DNA of 57,806 bases, from assembly GCA_034434635.1 (NCBI GenBank), contig DAOTYX010000065.1:1-57806 (forward strand). The letters are read 5' to 3'. A program made the translations under genes and the position numbers. This stretch comes from DAOTYX01 sp034434635 (GTDB lineage Bacteria; Chloroflexota; Anaerolineae; B4-G1; DUEL01). Positions 7,876-14,452 of this stretch are shown piece after piece. Position 1 is the stretch's first letter, and every line of letters begins with the position of its first letter. Below the pieces are notes generated by a model, which was not told the origin of the DNA, did no database searches, and saw nothing but the letters and a program-made list of their open reading frames with translations.

Positions 7876-7909
7876 GGTCCTGTAACATCTATGCGAAAGG
7901 GCGACTGCC

Positions 7910-7983
7910 TACCCTCCCGCAGGTTTGGGCGCCAGCCACTTTCTATGCGGGAGGGTACGCCGACGCATCCCTGCGCGTCGGCG
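7910..7983 (+). promoter_or_regulatory. Structured 5' leader with two perfect hairpins
   Basis: Between promoter and gene are two strong stem-loops: a perfect 12-bp stem (TACCCTCCCGCA at 7910-7921 with 7946-7957) and a perfect 9-bp stem (CGCCGACGC at 7958-7966 with 7975-7983). Neither is followed by a U-tract. The structure could be a cis-acting RNA control element or a DNA site bound as a hairpin. I recognise no known riboswitch. Confidence 0.55.
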
Positions 7984-8037
7984 GGCAACTGCGGCTATTC
8001 GGACAGGCGCCCAATACCGCGAACAGGGAGGTGCAAG

Positions 8038-8949
8038 ATGTCTCAGGCGACAGACAGACAAGAGGCTCCGTCCAACCTTTCCCGCCAGTCCTCTCTGCAC
8101 GCCGCCATCGCTGCCTTCCAGACCCCCATGCAGCAGCGCGACTTCAGCCCGCACACGATCAGCGCCTTCAACTTCGACCTGCAAATCCTCGAGCAATACC
8201 TGGGCGCCGGCACCGCCATCGGCCAGATCAGCACCCGCGACCTCAACGCCTTTCTGCGCTGGCTCACCCAGGAGCGCGGCGTCCCCTGCAGCCCCAAGTC
8301 CCTCGCCCGCCGCGTCACCACACTCAAGGTCTTCTTCGAGTGGCTGACCGAGACGGGAGTGCTGTCAGAAGACCCCGCCGCCCCGGTGGTGCACCGACCG
8401 GTGCTTACTCCCCTGCCCCGCGTGCTGAACGATGACGAGGTCACCCGGGTGTTGACGGTCACCCAGAAGCGGCGCAGCGACCCCCGGCCGGACGCCCGCC
8501 CTCACCTGCTGGTGACCCTGCTCCTCCACTGCGGCATCAAGAAAGGGGAGTGTATGGGCATCGTCCTCAACCACCTGGACCTCTCCGATCCTGCCCAGCC
8601 GGTGTTGTGGATCCGCTACCCCAACCCCCGCCGCCGCCACAAGGAACGCCGCCTTGTCCTCCCTCCCGATTGGCCAACGGTGCTGGCCGAGTACCGCGCC
8701 CAGTACCAGCCGGAGGAGCGCCTCTTCCCCTGCACGGCGCGTAACCTGGAATACGTGCTGGACGACGTGGCCCAGGCCGCCAGCCTGACCGATGGCCTCT
8801 CCTTCGAGACCCTGCGCTGGACCTGCGCGGTGCGGGACTATCGGGCGGGGATGCCAGCAGAGCGGCTGCGACAGAAACTGGGCCTCTCGAAGATCTCCTG
8901 GCGAGAGGTGGGACCGAAGATCGCACAATTGGCCGGGGAAACCCCTTAG
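8038..8949 (+). CDS. Tyrosine-recombinase-fold protein lacking catalytic residues
   Basis: 303-residue protein with the two-domain layout of XerC/XerD: an N-terminal SAM-like core-binding domain (about residues 17-110, with SPHTISAFNFDLQILEQYLG) and a catalytic-domain-like region (about 130-300). At the active-site positions Arg I is Lys (GIKKGE for GLRxxE), the HxxR His is Glu (ETLR, Arg II kept), the third-box His is Leu (LGL for LGH) and the nucleophile Tyr position is occupied by Gly near the C-terminus. It should bind DNA but not cut it. The start ATG has GGGAGG upstream; an in-frame start 147 nt earlier would translate the hairpin leader and is less likely. It could be a domesticated integrase acting as a regulator or structural factor. 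Confidence 0.8.
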   Translation: MSQATDRQEAPSNLSRQSSLHAAIAAFQTPMQQRDFSPHTISAFNFDLQILEQYLGAGTAIGQISTRDLNAFLRWLTQERGVPCSPKSLARRVTTLKVFFEWLTETGVLSEDPAAPVVHRPVLTPLPRVLNDDEVTRVLTVTQKRRSDPRPDARPHLLVTLLLHCGIKKGECMGIVLNHLDLSDPAQPVLWIRYPNPRRRHKERRLVLPPDWPTVLAEYRAQYQPEERLFPCTARNLEYVLDDVAQAASLTDGLSFETLRWTCAVRDYRAGMPAERLRQKLGLSKISWREVGPKIAQLAGETP

Positions 8950-8950
8950 A

Positions 8951-9023
8951 CGGTGGACCACGGACCACAGACGACGGACTACGGTGGTCTGTCGTCTGTC
9001 GTCCGGGATCCGTGGTCCGTCGC
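8951..9023. repeat. Heptamer repeat forming an imperfect hairpin between convergent genes
   Basis: Seven-nt units of the kind ACCACGG/TGGTCCG run inward from both sides; GGACCACGGA (8955-8964) pairs with TCCGTGGTCC (9009-9018), and CAGACGAC (8968-8975) with GTCGTCTG (8991-8998). The unit is the same family as the array at 51214-51311. Its position between two convergent genes would suit a bidirectional terminator. Confidence 0.7.
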
Positions 9024-9028
9024 CCGCG

Positions 9029-10357
9029 CTATTGCTCCGTCACCGGCAGGAAGGTGCGCAGCGGCAACGGCTCGAAGGCCAGGTTCAGCCCCACATAATC
9101 GTTCGTCCACCCCCCCACCGCATAGATGATCAGGTCGAGCATCGCCACCCCCGGGCTCTGCCAGACGCCGGTCAGGGGCGTGTGCACCGCCGTCCAATGA
9201 TCGGTGGGAGGGTCGTACCGCTCGTTGAAGCCCAGGTATTCCCCGCCGCCGATGGCGTACAACTGCCCACCCAGGGCCACCAGCCCCAGTCCGCTGCGGC
9301 CCACCGTCAGCGGGGCGCACTGCCCCCAGTGGTCAGCAGCGGGGTCGTACACGTCACAGTCGCTCAGCGCCCGGCCGTCGCGGTAACCGCCGACCACGTA
9401 GATGCGCTCCCCCAGAGCCGCCGCCGCCGCCACGGTCCGCGCCCTCGGCAGCGGCGCCCGTTCCGCCCATCGCCCGCTTGCGGGGTCATACACAAGGGTG
9501 ACGCCCAGCGTCTCTTCCCCATCACTGCCGCCGAAGAGGTAGACCCGTCCATCGTAGACCACCAGGCTGTAGGCGCATAAGGGGACAGGTAGCGGCGTCA
9601 CATCTGACCAGTGATCACTCTGGGGGTCGTACACCTCGACGACAGCGGTTGCCCCGCCATCCGACGTGCATCCCCCCGGCACCATGATCCCCCCGTCCAC
9701 CACCGCTGCGGAGACATAGGCCACCGGCGTCGGCTTATCCGCCGCGCGCGTCCAGGTGTCGTTCTGTGGATCGTAGACCTCCACCACGGCGGTGACCCCC
9801 TCTGGCCCCTGGCCGCCGATCGCGTACAGCCGCCGTTCCCACGCTGCCAGTGCCAGGCCCGCGCGACGGGTCGGCATCTGCGCCCGTTCCTCCCACAGCG
9901 TCTCGCCCCCCACGCTGATGCCGCCGCTGACCTCCGAACCGCCGCGCGCCGGCAGGAGACCCTCCCTGCCCGCACCCCTCCCCACGCCACGCGGCCAGGC
10001 CAGCGCCGTCGTCACCACCGCCAGCAGGGCCGCGACCAGCAACGTGATGCGGCGAGACCAGGGCAGCGGCGCTGGAGGGACAGGGACGGGAACCTCTTCC
10101 TGCACCGTCGGGGGGAGCGCTGCGGACGGCGTGGCCGGCACCTCCACCCATCCCTCCTGTACAGCGATCATCGTCGCCGCCGTGCGCGACTCCGCCCCTA
10201 TCTTGGCGAAGATGTTGCGCAGATGAACTTTGACCGTGTTGCTGCTGATGTGCAGGCGATAGGCGATCTCGCGGTTCGAGGCCCCGGTCGCCACCAGCCG
10301 CAACACTTCCAGTTCTCGCTCGCTGAGCGCTTCGCCGTACTCGGCCACAGATGCCAT
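9029..10357 (-). CDS. Membrane-anchored LuxR-type regulator with Kelch beta-propeller sensor domain
   Basis: 442 residues in three parts. Residues about 8-68 form a LuxR/GerE helix-turn-helix (LSERELEVLRLVATGASNRE, then NTVKVHLRNIFAKIGA). A proline-rich linker leads to one membrane helix (about 103-122, ITLLVAALLAVVTTALAW). The rest, about 150-440, has six Kelch repeats, each with a G-G pair and a YDP....W element (for example YAIGGQG and VYDPQNDTW), enough for one complete six-bladed propeller outside the membrane. This is a ToxR/CadC-like layout with different modules: the sensor binds outside and the helix-turn-helix acts on DNA inside. The ATG abuts GAGGAG; GTG at 10346-10348 is an alternative start with better spacing. 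The ligand and target genes are unknown. Confidence 0.85.
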   Translation of the reverse strand: MASVAEYGEALSERELEVLRLVATGASNREIAYRLHISSNTVKVHLRNIFAKIGAESRTAATMIAVQEGWVEVPATPSAALPPTVQEEVPVPVPPAPLPWSRRITLLVAALLAVVTTALAWPRGVGRGAGREGLLPARGGSEVSGGISVGGETLWEERAQMPTRRAGLALAAWERRLYAIGGQGPEGVTAVVEVYDPQNDTWTRAADKPTPVAYVSAAVVDGGIMVPGGCTSDGGATAVVEVYDPQSDHWSDVTPLPVPLCAYSLVVYDGRVYLFGGSDGEETLGVTLVYDPASGRWAERAPLPRARTVAAAAALGERIYVVGGYRDGRALSDCDVYDPAADHWGQCAPLTVGRSGLGLVALGGQLYAIGGGEYLGFNERYDPPTDHWTAVHTPLTGVWQSPGVAMLDLIIYAVGGWTNDYVGLNLAFEPLPLRTFLPVTEQ

Positions 10358-10392
10358 CTCCTCAAACTGCGCCCATAGGGCAGATGCCTCGC

Positions 10393-10422
10393 ATTATACA
10401 ACACCTCCCCTGCCCGATGCAA
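10393..10422 (-). promoter_or_regulatory. Promoter for the LuxR-Kelch gene
   Basis: Minus strand TTGCAT (10417-10422), 18-nt spacer, perfect TATAAT (10393-10398), with the predicted start about 29 nt before the ATG. Confidence 0.6.
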
Positions 10423-10442
10423 GGCCCCCTACCCCGTTGTGT

Positions 10443-10471
10443 TTGCCCATCTCCATCCTTCGTGTTACAAT
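10443..10471 (+). promoter_or_regulatory. Promoter for the cysteine desulfurase/mnmA operon
   Basis: TTGCCC (10443-10448), 17-nt spacer, TACAAT (10466-10471). It is divergent from the LuxR-Kelch promoter, with about 20 bp between the two -35 regions. Confidence 0.6.
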
Positions 10472-10514
10472 CCCCCTGATGAACCCTGTCGAAAGAGACG
10501 AGGAAAGGTAGAAC

Positions 10515-11678
10515 ATGCGCACCACGTCACGCGCGATCTATCTGGACTACTCCGCGACCACGCCGGTTGACCCTGGTGTGGTCGCGGCGATGGCTCCTTA
10601 CTGGAGCGAACAATTCGGCAACACCTCCTCCATGCATGCATGGGGAGAGGCCGCGGCCACGGCACTGGAGCGGGCGCGCCAGACGGTAGCCGACCTGCTG
10701 GGCTGCCGGCCGGCGGAGATCGTCTTCACCGCCTCCGGCACCGAAGCGGACAACCTGGCCCTGCGCGGCGTGGCCTGGGCCGCCCGTCGTGCGGGCCGCG
10801 GCAACCACCTGGTGACCACCCCCGTGGAGCATCACGCCGTCGGCGCGACAGCGGAGCAACTGCACAACCTCTTCGGCTTCGACCTCACCCTGCTGCCGGT
10901 GGACGGCCATGGCCGGGTGGACCCCGACGACGTGCGCCGCGCCATTCGCCGTGACACGGTGCTGGTCAGCGTGATGACCGCCAACAACGAGGTCGGTTCA
11001 GTGCAGCCCATCCCCGAGATCGCCGCCGTCTGCCACGAGCACGGGGTCCTCTTCCACACCGACGCGGTGCAGGCCGGCGGGCGGCTCAACCTGCACGTGG
11101 AACATCTGGGGGCAGACCTGCTCTCCCTCTCTGCCCACAAGTTCTACGGCCCCAAAGGGGTCGGCCTGCTCTACGTCCGTCACGGCGTTGACCTGCTGCC
11201 AGCCATCACTGGCGGCGGCCACGAGCGCGGCCGCCGGCCCGGCACGGTGAACGTCGCCGGAGCGGTGGGGCTGGCCGCCGCGCTGCAACAGGCCGAGGAG
11301 AGCCGGCCGCAGGAGATCGTCCGTCTGCGCGCGCTGCGCGATCGGCTCATCGCCGGCGTGCTGGCTGCCGTCCCCGACTCCCGCCTGACCGGTCATCCAT
11401 CCGAGCGGCTGTGCCACCTGGCCAGTTTCGCCTTCCGCGGGGTGGAGGGAGCCTCCCTTGTCGTCGCGCTCGACCTGGAGGGGATCGCCGCCAGTTCGGG
11501 CGCGGCCTGCGCGGAGGGGGAATCTCAGCCTTCCCCCGTGCTTCAGGCGATGGGCCTCCCCACCGACTGGGCGGTCGGCGCGTTGCGCCTCTCCCTGGGC
11601 CGCGCCACCACCCAGAGCGACATAGACACGGTGCTGGAAGTCCTGCCGCCGATCATCCGGCGTCTGCGGGCAGAGTAG
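10515..11678 (+). CDS. Cysteine desulfurase (NifS/IscS family)
   Basis: PLP enzyme that takes sulfur from cysteine as a persulfide for Fe-S clusters and thiolated tRNA. The 387-residue class V aminotransferase starts RAIYLDYSATTPVDP, has the PLP-binding SAHKFYGPKG with Lys209, the EHHA motif, and the persulfide-carrying Cys332 in SSGAACAEGE on the active-site loop. The loop sequence is group I (IscS/NifS-like). It stands four bases before mnmA, which uses this sulfur, so the operon makes sense as a tRNA 2-thiouridine unit. Whether it also serves Fe-S assembly is open; no IscU/SufU is in the window. Confidence 0.94.
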   Translation: MRTTSRAIYLDYSATTPVDPGVVAAMAPYWSEQFGNTSSMHAWGEAAATALERARQTVADLLGCRPAEIVFTASGTEADNLALRGVAWAARRAGRGNHLVTTPVEHHAVGATAEQLHNLFGFDLTLLPVDGHGRVDPDDVRRAIRRDTVLVSVMTANNEVGSVQPIPEIAAVCHEHGVLFHTDAVQAGGRLNLHVEHLGADLLSLSAHKFYGPKGVGLLYVRHGVDLLPAITGGGHERGRRPGTVNVAGAVGLAAALQQAEESRPQEIVRLRALRDRLIAGVLAAVPDSRLTGHPSERLCHLASFAFRGVEGASLVVALDLEGIAASSGAACAEGESQPSPVLQAMGLPTDWAVGALRLSLGRATTQSDIDTVLEVLPPIIRRLRAE

Positions 11679-11682
11679 CCCG

Positions 11683-12822
11683 ATGCCCGGCGCTAACGGT
11701 CCCTCGCTCGTGGCCTGCCCTATGAGATGCGTGGTGGCGCTCAGCGGTGGAGTAGATAGCAGCGTCGCGGCGGCGCTGCTGGTCGAGCAAGGGTATGAGG
11801 TGATTGGGGCCATGCTGCGCCTGTGGGCCGAGCCGGGCGCGGCTTCGCGGGATAACCTCTGCTGCGCGCCGGAGGCGATAGAGCGCGCCCGCATCGTCGC
11901 TGAACGGCTCCGTATTCCCTTCCACCTGGTTGATGCCCGTCAGCGCTTCTACGAGGCCGTGGTCTCCTACTTCATTGCCGAGTACGCCGCAGCGCGCACC
12001 CCTAACCCGTGCATCCCCTGCAACCGCGAGGTGCGCTTCGGCCTGCTGTTGGACTGGGCGCGGGAACAGGGGGTGACGCACCTGGCCACCGGCCACTACG
12101 CCCGCACACGGCTATCGGAGGGACGGCACCAGTTGCTGCGCGGTCGCGACCCGCTGAAAGACCAGTCCTACGTGCTCCACGGACTGAGCCAGGACCAGGT
12201 GGCGAGTGCGATCTTTCCCCTGGGCGACCTGACCAAGGCCCAGGTGCGCGAACTGGCCCGCGAGCGTGGCCTGCCGGTGGCAGAGCAGCCGGAGAGCCAG
12301 GATGTCTGCTTCCTGACCGATGGAGACTACCGTCGCTTCCTGGCCGAACACGCCCCCGAAGCCGCCCGCCCCGGCCCGATCCTGGACACCGCCGGACGGG
12401 TCCTGGGGCAGCACGCGGGCCTCTCCGGCTACACGGTGGGACAGCGCAAGGGAATCGGAGTGGCCGCGCCGCGCCCGCTGTACGTCGTCGCGCTCGACGG
12501 GCGACGCAACGCACTGGTGGTGGGACCGACGGAGGCGCGGGAACGGATGGAATGCACCGCCGCGCGCATGAACTACATTTCCGGGGAAGCACCGTCCGGC
12601 CCGTTCGAGGCTGTGGCCAGGATCCGTTATCGTCACCGCGGGGCGCCGGCCGTGGCGACCCCCCTGCCAGGGGCGCGGTTACACGTCCGCTTCGCCCACC
12701 CGCAACGGGATGTCACTCCCGGGCAGTACCTGGTGCTCTACGATGACGAGGTGGTGTTGGGCGGAGGAGTGATCGAAGGAGCGAGCGATGTGGGTGAGGG
12801 CCTGGAACGAGAGCCGGGATGA
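11683..12822 (+). CDS. mnmA: tRNA-specific 2-thiouridylase
   Basis: ATP-dependent enzyme that puts sulfur on U34 of tRNA-Lys, Glu and Gln. The PP-loop SGGVDSSVAA lies near the N-terminus. The two catalytic cysteines are in TPNPCIPCN and SQDVCFL, and the GHYAR and KDQSYVLHGL segments are typical. The start given leaves about 13 residues before MRCVVALSGG; ATG at 11722 is an alternative and fits most homologues better. The gene follows the desulfurase by four bases and its 3' end overlaps the DUF192 gene by 35 bases. The tRNA-Lys in this window is of CTT type, so its substrate tRNAs lie elsewhere. Confidence 0.94.
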   Translation: MPGANGPSLVACPMRCVVALSGGVDSSVAAALLVEQGYEVIGAMLRLWAEPGAASRDNLCCAPEAIERARIVAERLRIPFHLVDARQRFYEAVVSYFIAEYAAARTPNPCIPCNREVRFGLLLDWAREQGVTHLATGHYARTRLSEGRHQLLRGRDPLKDQSYVLHGLSQDQVASAIFPLGDLTKAQVRELARERGLPVAEQPESQDVCFLTDGDYRRFLAEHAPEAARPGPILDTAGRVLGQHAGLSGYTVGQRKGIGVAAPRPLYVVALDGRRNALVVGPTEARERMECTAARMNYISGEAPSGPFEAVARIRYRHRGAPAVATPLPGARLHVRFAHPQRDVTPGQYLVLYDDEVVLGGGVIEGASDVGEGLEREPG

Positions 12823-13147
12823 GCCTCTGCTGGGCCGGGTACGCTGGTGCCAGTCCTTCTTCTGTCGTTTGCGGGGGCTGACCTTCCGCCGTCGCCTGGG
12901 AGCCGACGAGGGCATCCTGCTCGTGGGCACCCGCGAGAGCCGGATGGATAGCGCCATCCACATGCTCTTCGTCTTCTTCCCCATCGCCGTGATCTGGCTC
13001 GACCGGACAGGACGGGTGGTGGACACGGCCCTGGCCCGCCCCTTCCGCCTGGCCTATGTCCCCTCCGGTCCGGCTCGGGACGTGCTGGAAGGTCCGCCCG
13101 ACCTGTTGAAACGGGTCAACCCCGGCGATCGTTTGCGCTTCGCGTAG
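12788..13147 (+). CDS. DUF192 family protein
   Basis: 119-residue small protein with the DUF192 pattern: SFFCRLRGLTFRRRL near the start, then GILLVGTRESRMDSAIHMLFVFFPIAVIWLD and the C-terminal PSGPARDVLEGP region. Homologues are often exported single-domain proteins with no settled function; this one has no signal peptide. It overlaps the end of mnmA by 35 bases in another frame and its stop begins a hairpin, so it is the last gene of the sulfur operon. No link to tRNA thiolation is known to me. Confidence 0.8.
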   Translation: MWVRAWNESRDEPLLGRVRWCQSFFCRLRGLTFRRRLGADEGILLVGTRESRMDSAIHMLFVFFPIAVIWLDRTGRVVDTALARPFRLAYVPSGPARDVLEGPPDLLKRVNPGDRLRFA

Positions 13148-13187
13148 CGGAGTGTTCTCTAACGCGGAGCGTCAGAGAATGCTCCGC
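13147..13187 (+). terminator. Stem-loop after the sulfur operon
   Basis: GCGGAGTGTTCTCT (13147-13160) pairs with AGAGAATGCTCCGC (13174-13187), a 14-bp stem with two G-U pairs, starting at the last base of the DUF192 stop codon. There is no U-run after it, but its position is right for ending the operon. Confidence 0.6.
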
Positions 13188-13196
13188 CCCTGTCAG

Positions 13197-13224
13197 TTGC
13201 GCCCTGCGCAGAACGTGCTACAAT
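13197..13224 (+). promoter_or_regulatory. Promoter for the two-helix membrane protein gene
   Basis: TTGCGC (13197-13202), 16-nt spacer, TACAAT (13219-13224). The ATG is at 13234, so the predicted start site falls only a few bases before the coding region and the transcript may have almost no leader. Confidence 0.5.
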
Positions 13225-13233
13225 GAATTCACG

Positions 13234-13773
13234 ATGAGCGAACCCCCTTCAGCCCAAACGGAGCTCCCAGCACCGCCAACCGTGGTTCCGGCCAGCGAGC
13301 AGCGCGCCCGGCGTACCCTCATCATCGGTCTGGTCGTGGTCGGCATCCTGCTGTTGGGAATGGTTGCCGTGCTGGTCCTCCTGTCCATTGACGCCTATCA
13401 CACCGCGGCGGCCTACCAGACAGCCATTCAGGAGCAGCCGCAGGTGGAGGTCGTGGCCGTGCCAGCGCCCAGCCCCAGCGGGGCGGTCATCGGCCTGCTG
13501 CGCGATGTGGCGATCGTGCTGGTGGCCTTCGAGACGCTGATCATCGGCGCGTTGCTGGCGGTGCTGATGCTGCAGGTGCAGGCGCTGGTGCGCCTGCTGC
13601 GGGACGAGATTCAACCGCTGCTGGCGACGTTGAATGAGACGGCAGCGACCGTGCGCGGCACGGCGCAGTTTGTCAGCACCAACGTCGTCTCGCCGACGAT
13701 CCAGGCCGCCAGTTTCCTGGCCGGCGTCAGGCGCGTGCTGAAGGAGTTTACCCACCTGGTGGGTGGCCGTTAG
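13234..13773 (+). CDS. Two-helix membrane protein of unknown function
   Basis: 179 residues. A proline-rich N-terminus (about 1-25) is followed by a membrane helix (about 29-50, LIIGLVVVGILLLGMVAVLVLLS), a short outside loop with VAVPAPSPSG, a second helix (about 88-112) and an amphipathic helical C-terminus (LLRDEIQPLLATLNETAATVRG) of the kind seen in DUF948-like proteins. The YtxH-domain gene downstream has a similar helical, envelope-stress flavour, so both may act at the membrane together. No enzymatic motif is present. Confidence 0.65.
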   Translation: MSEPPSAQTELPAPPTVVPASEQRARRTLIIGLVVVGILLLGMVAVLVLLSIDAYHTAAAYQTAIQEQPQVEVVAVPAPSPSGAVIGLLRDVAIVLVAFETLIIGALLAVLMLQVQALVRLLRDEIQPLLATLNETAATVRGTAQFVSTNVVSPTIQAASFLAGVRRVLKEFTHLVGGR

Positions 13774-13934
13774 CGCCTGCTCGTTCCAGGCTCGTCTGGC
13801 GAAGCGACCTCCAGAGCGCAAGGGAGATCGCTTCGGGCGCTTGGCGCCCTCGCAAAAGACGGGCAGAATTGGAAGCCTGAGCAGTCACCAATCACCAACT
13901 AAGGGCAAGAGTCCCGGGGAAGGAGTGAGATAAG

Positions 13935-14339
13935 ATGGCAAGAGATGACAGTAGCGAGATGGGGGCGTTCCTGGTCGGCTTCCTGGTCGGCGGCCTGGTC
14001 GGCGCAGCGGTGGCGTTGCTGACCGCCCCGCAGTCCGGCGAGGAGACGCGAGCGCAGATCCGCACCAAGGCCGGCGAGATTAAGGGCAAGGCCGAAGTGG
14101 AGATTGACCGCGCCCGCGACAAAGCGGTGCAGACCGTGGAAGAGGCCCGTCAGAAGGCGGAGGCCGTTGCGGCGGATATCCGTCGCCGGGCTGAGGAGTT
14201 GCAGACACAGGGCCGCGTGATCCTGGAAGAAGGGCGCAAGCAACTGACCGAGGCGGTCGAGGAGACCAAGAAGGCCGCCGAGACTGCCCGCGGGACGAAG
14301 AAGGGCGCGGGCGGGACCCCCGCCGAAACCACGCCGTAA
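13935..14339 (+). CDS. YtxH-domain protein
   Basis: 134 residues. One membrane helix with a GFLVGFLVGG-like glycine pattern (about 10-32, GAFLVGFLVGGLVGAAVALL) is followed by TAPQSGEETR, the YtxH signature, then about 80 residues of charged heptad-like helix (KAGEIKGKAEVEIDRARDKA) predicted to be a coiled coil, and a Lys/Gly/Pro tail. Family members are general-stress envelope proteins of unknown mechanism. The ATG is preceded by GGAAGGAGTGAG. It is separated from the previous gene by 161 bases that hold no further feature. Confidence 0.85.
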   Translation: MARDDSSEMGAFLVGFLVGGLVGAAVALLTAPQSGEETRAQIRTKAGEIKGKAEVEIDRARDKAVQTVEEARQKAEAVAADIRRRAEELQTQGRVILEEGRKQLTEAVEETKKAAETARGTKKGAGGTPAETTP

Positions 14340-14370
14340 GCCAGCAAAGCGACTGCTGACCTGTTCCCGT

Positions 14371-14385
14371 CGGGTCTGTGACCCG
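14371..14385. repeat. Small dispersed inverted repeat, copy 2
   Basis: CGGGTCTGTGACCCG, nearly identical to 7532-7546, lying in the convergent gap between the YtxH and NAD(P)HX repair genes. Confidence 0.5.
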
Positions 14386-14410
14386 GCAACGTTCTGTAGC
14401 CCTCCGATTC

Positions 14411-14440
14411 GGTAGGGACGCATGGCTGTGCGTCCCTACC
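14411..14440. terminator. Bidirectional stem-loop between convergent genes
   Basis: A perfect 12-bp stem GGTAGGGACGCA/TGCGTCCCTACC with a TGGCTG loop in the 113-bp gap between convergent genes. It also resembles the GTAGGGGCG-type repeat cores at 2591-2853 and 33886-34049. Confidence 0.65.
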
Positions 14441-14452
14441 GTCTTCTCTGTC

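Noticed and set aside
7626..8949. Active integrative element using tRNA-Lys or tRNA-Arg
   Set aside because: The recombinase lacks its catalytic residues, no duplicate of a tRNA 3' end is seen in the window, and no other mobile-element genes are near.
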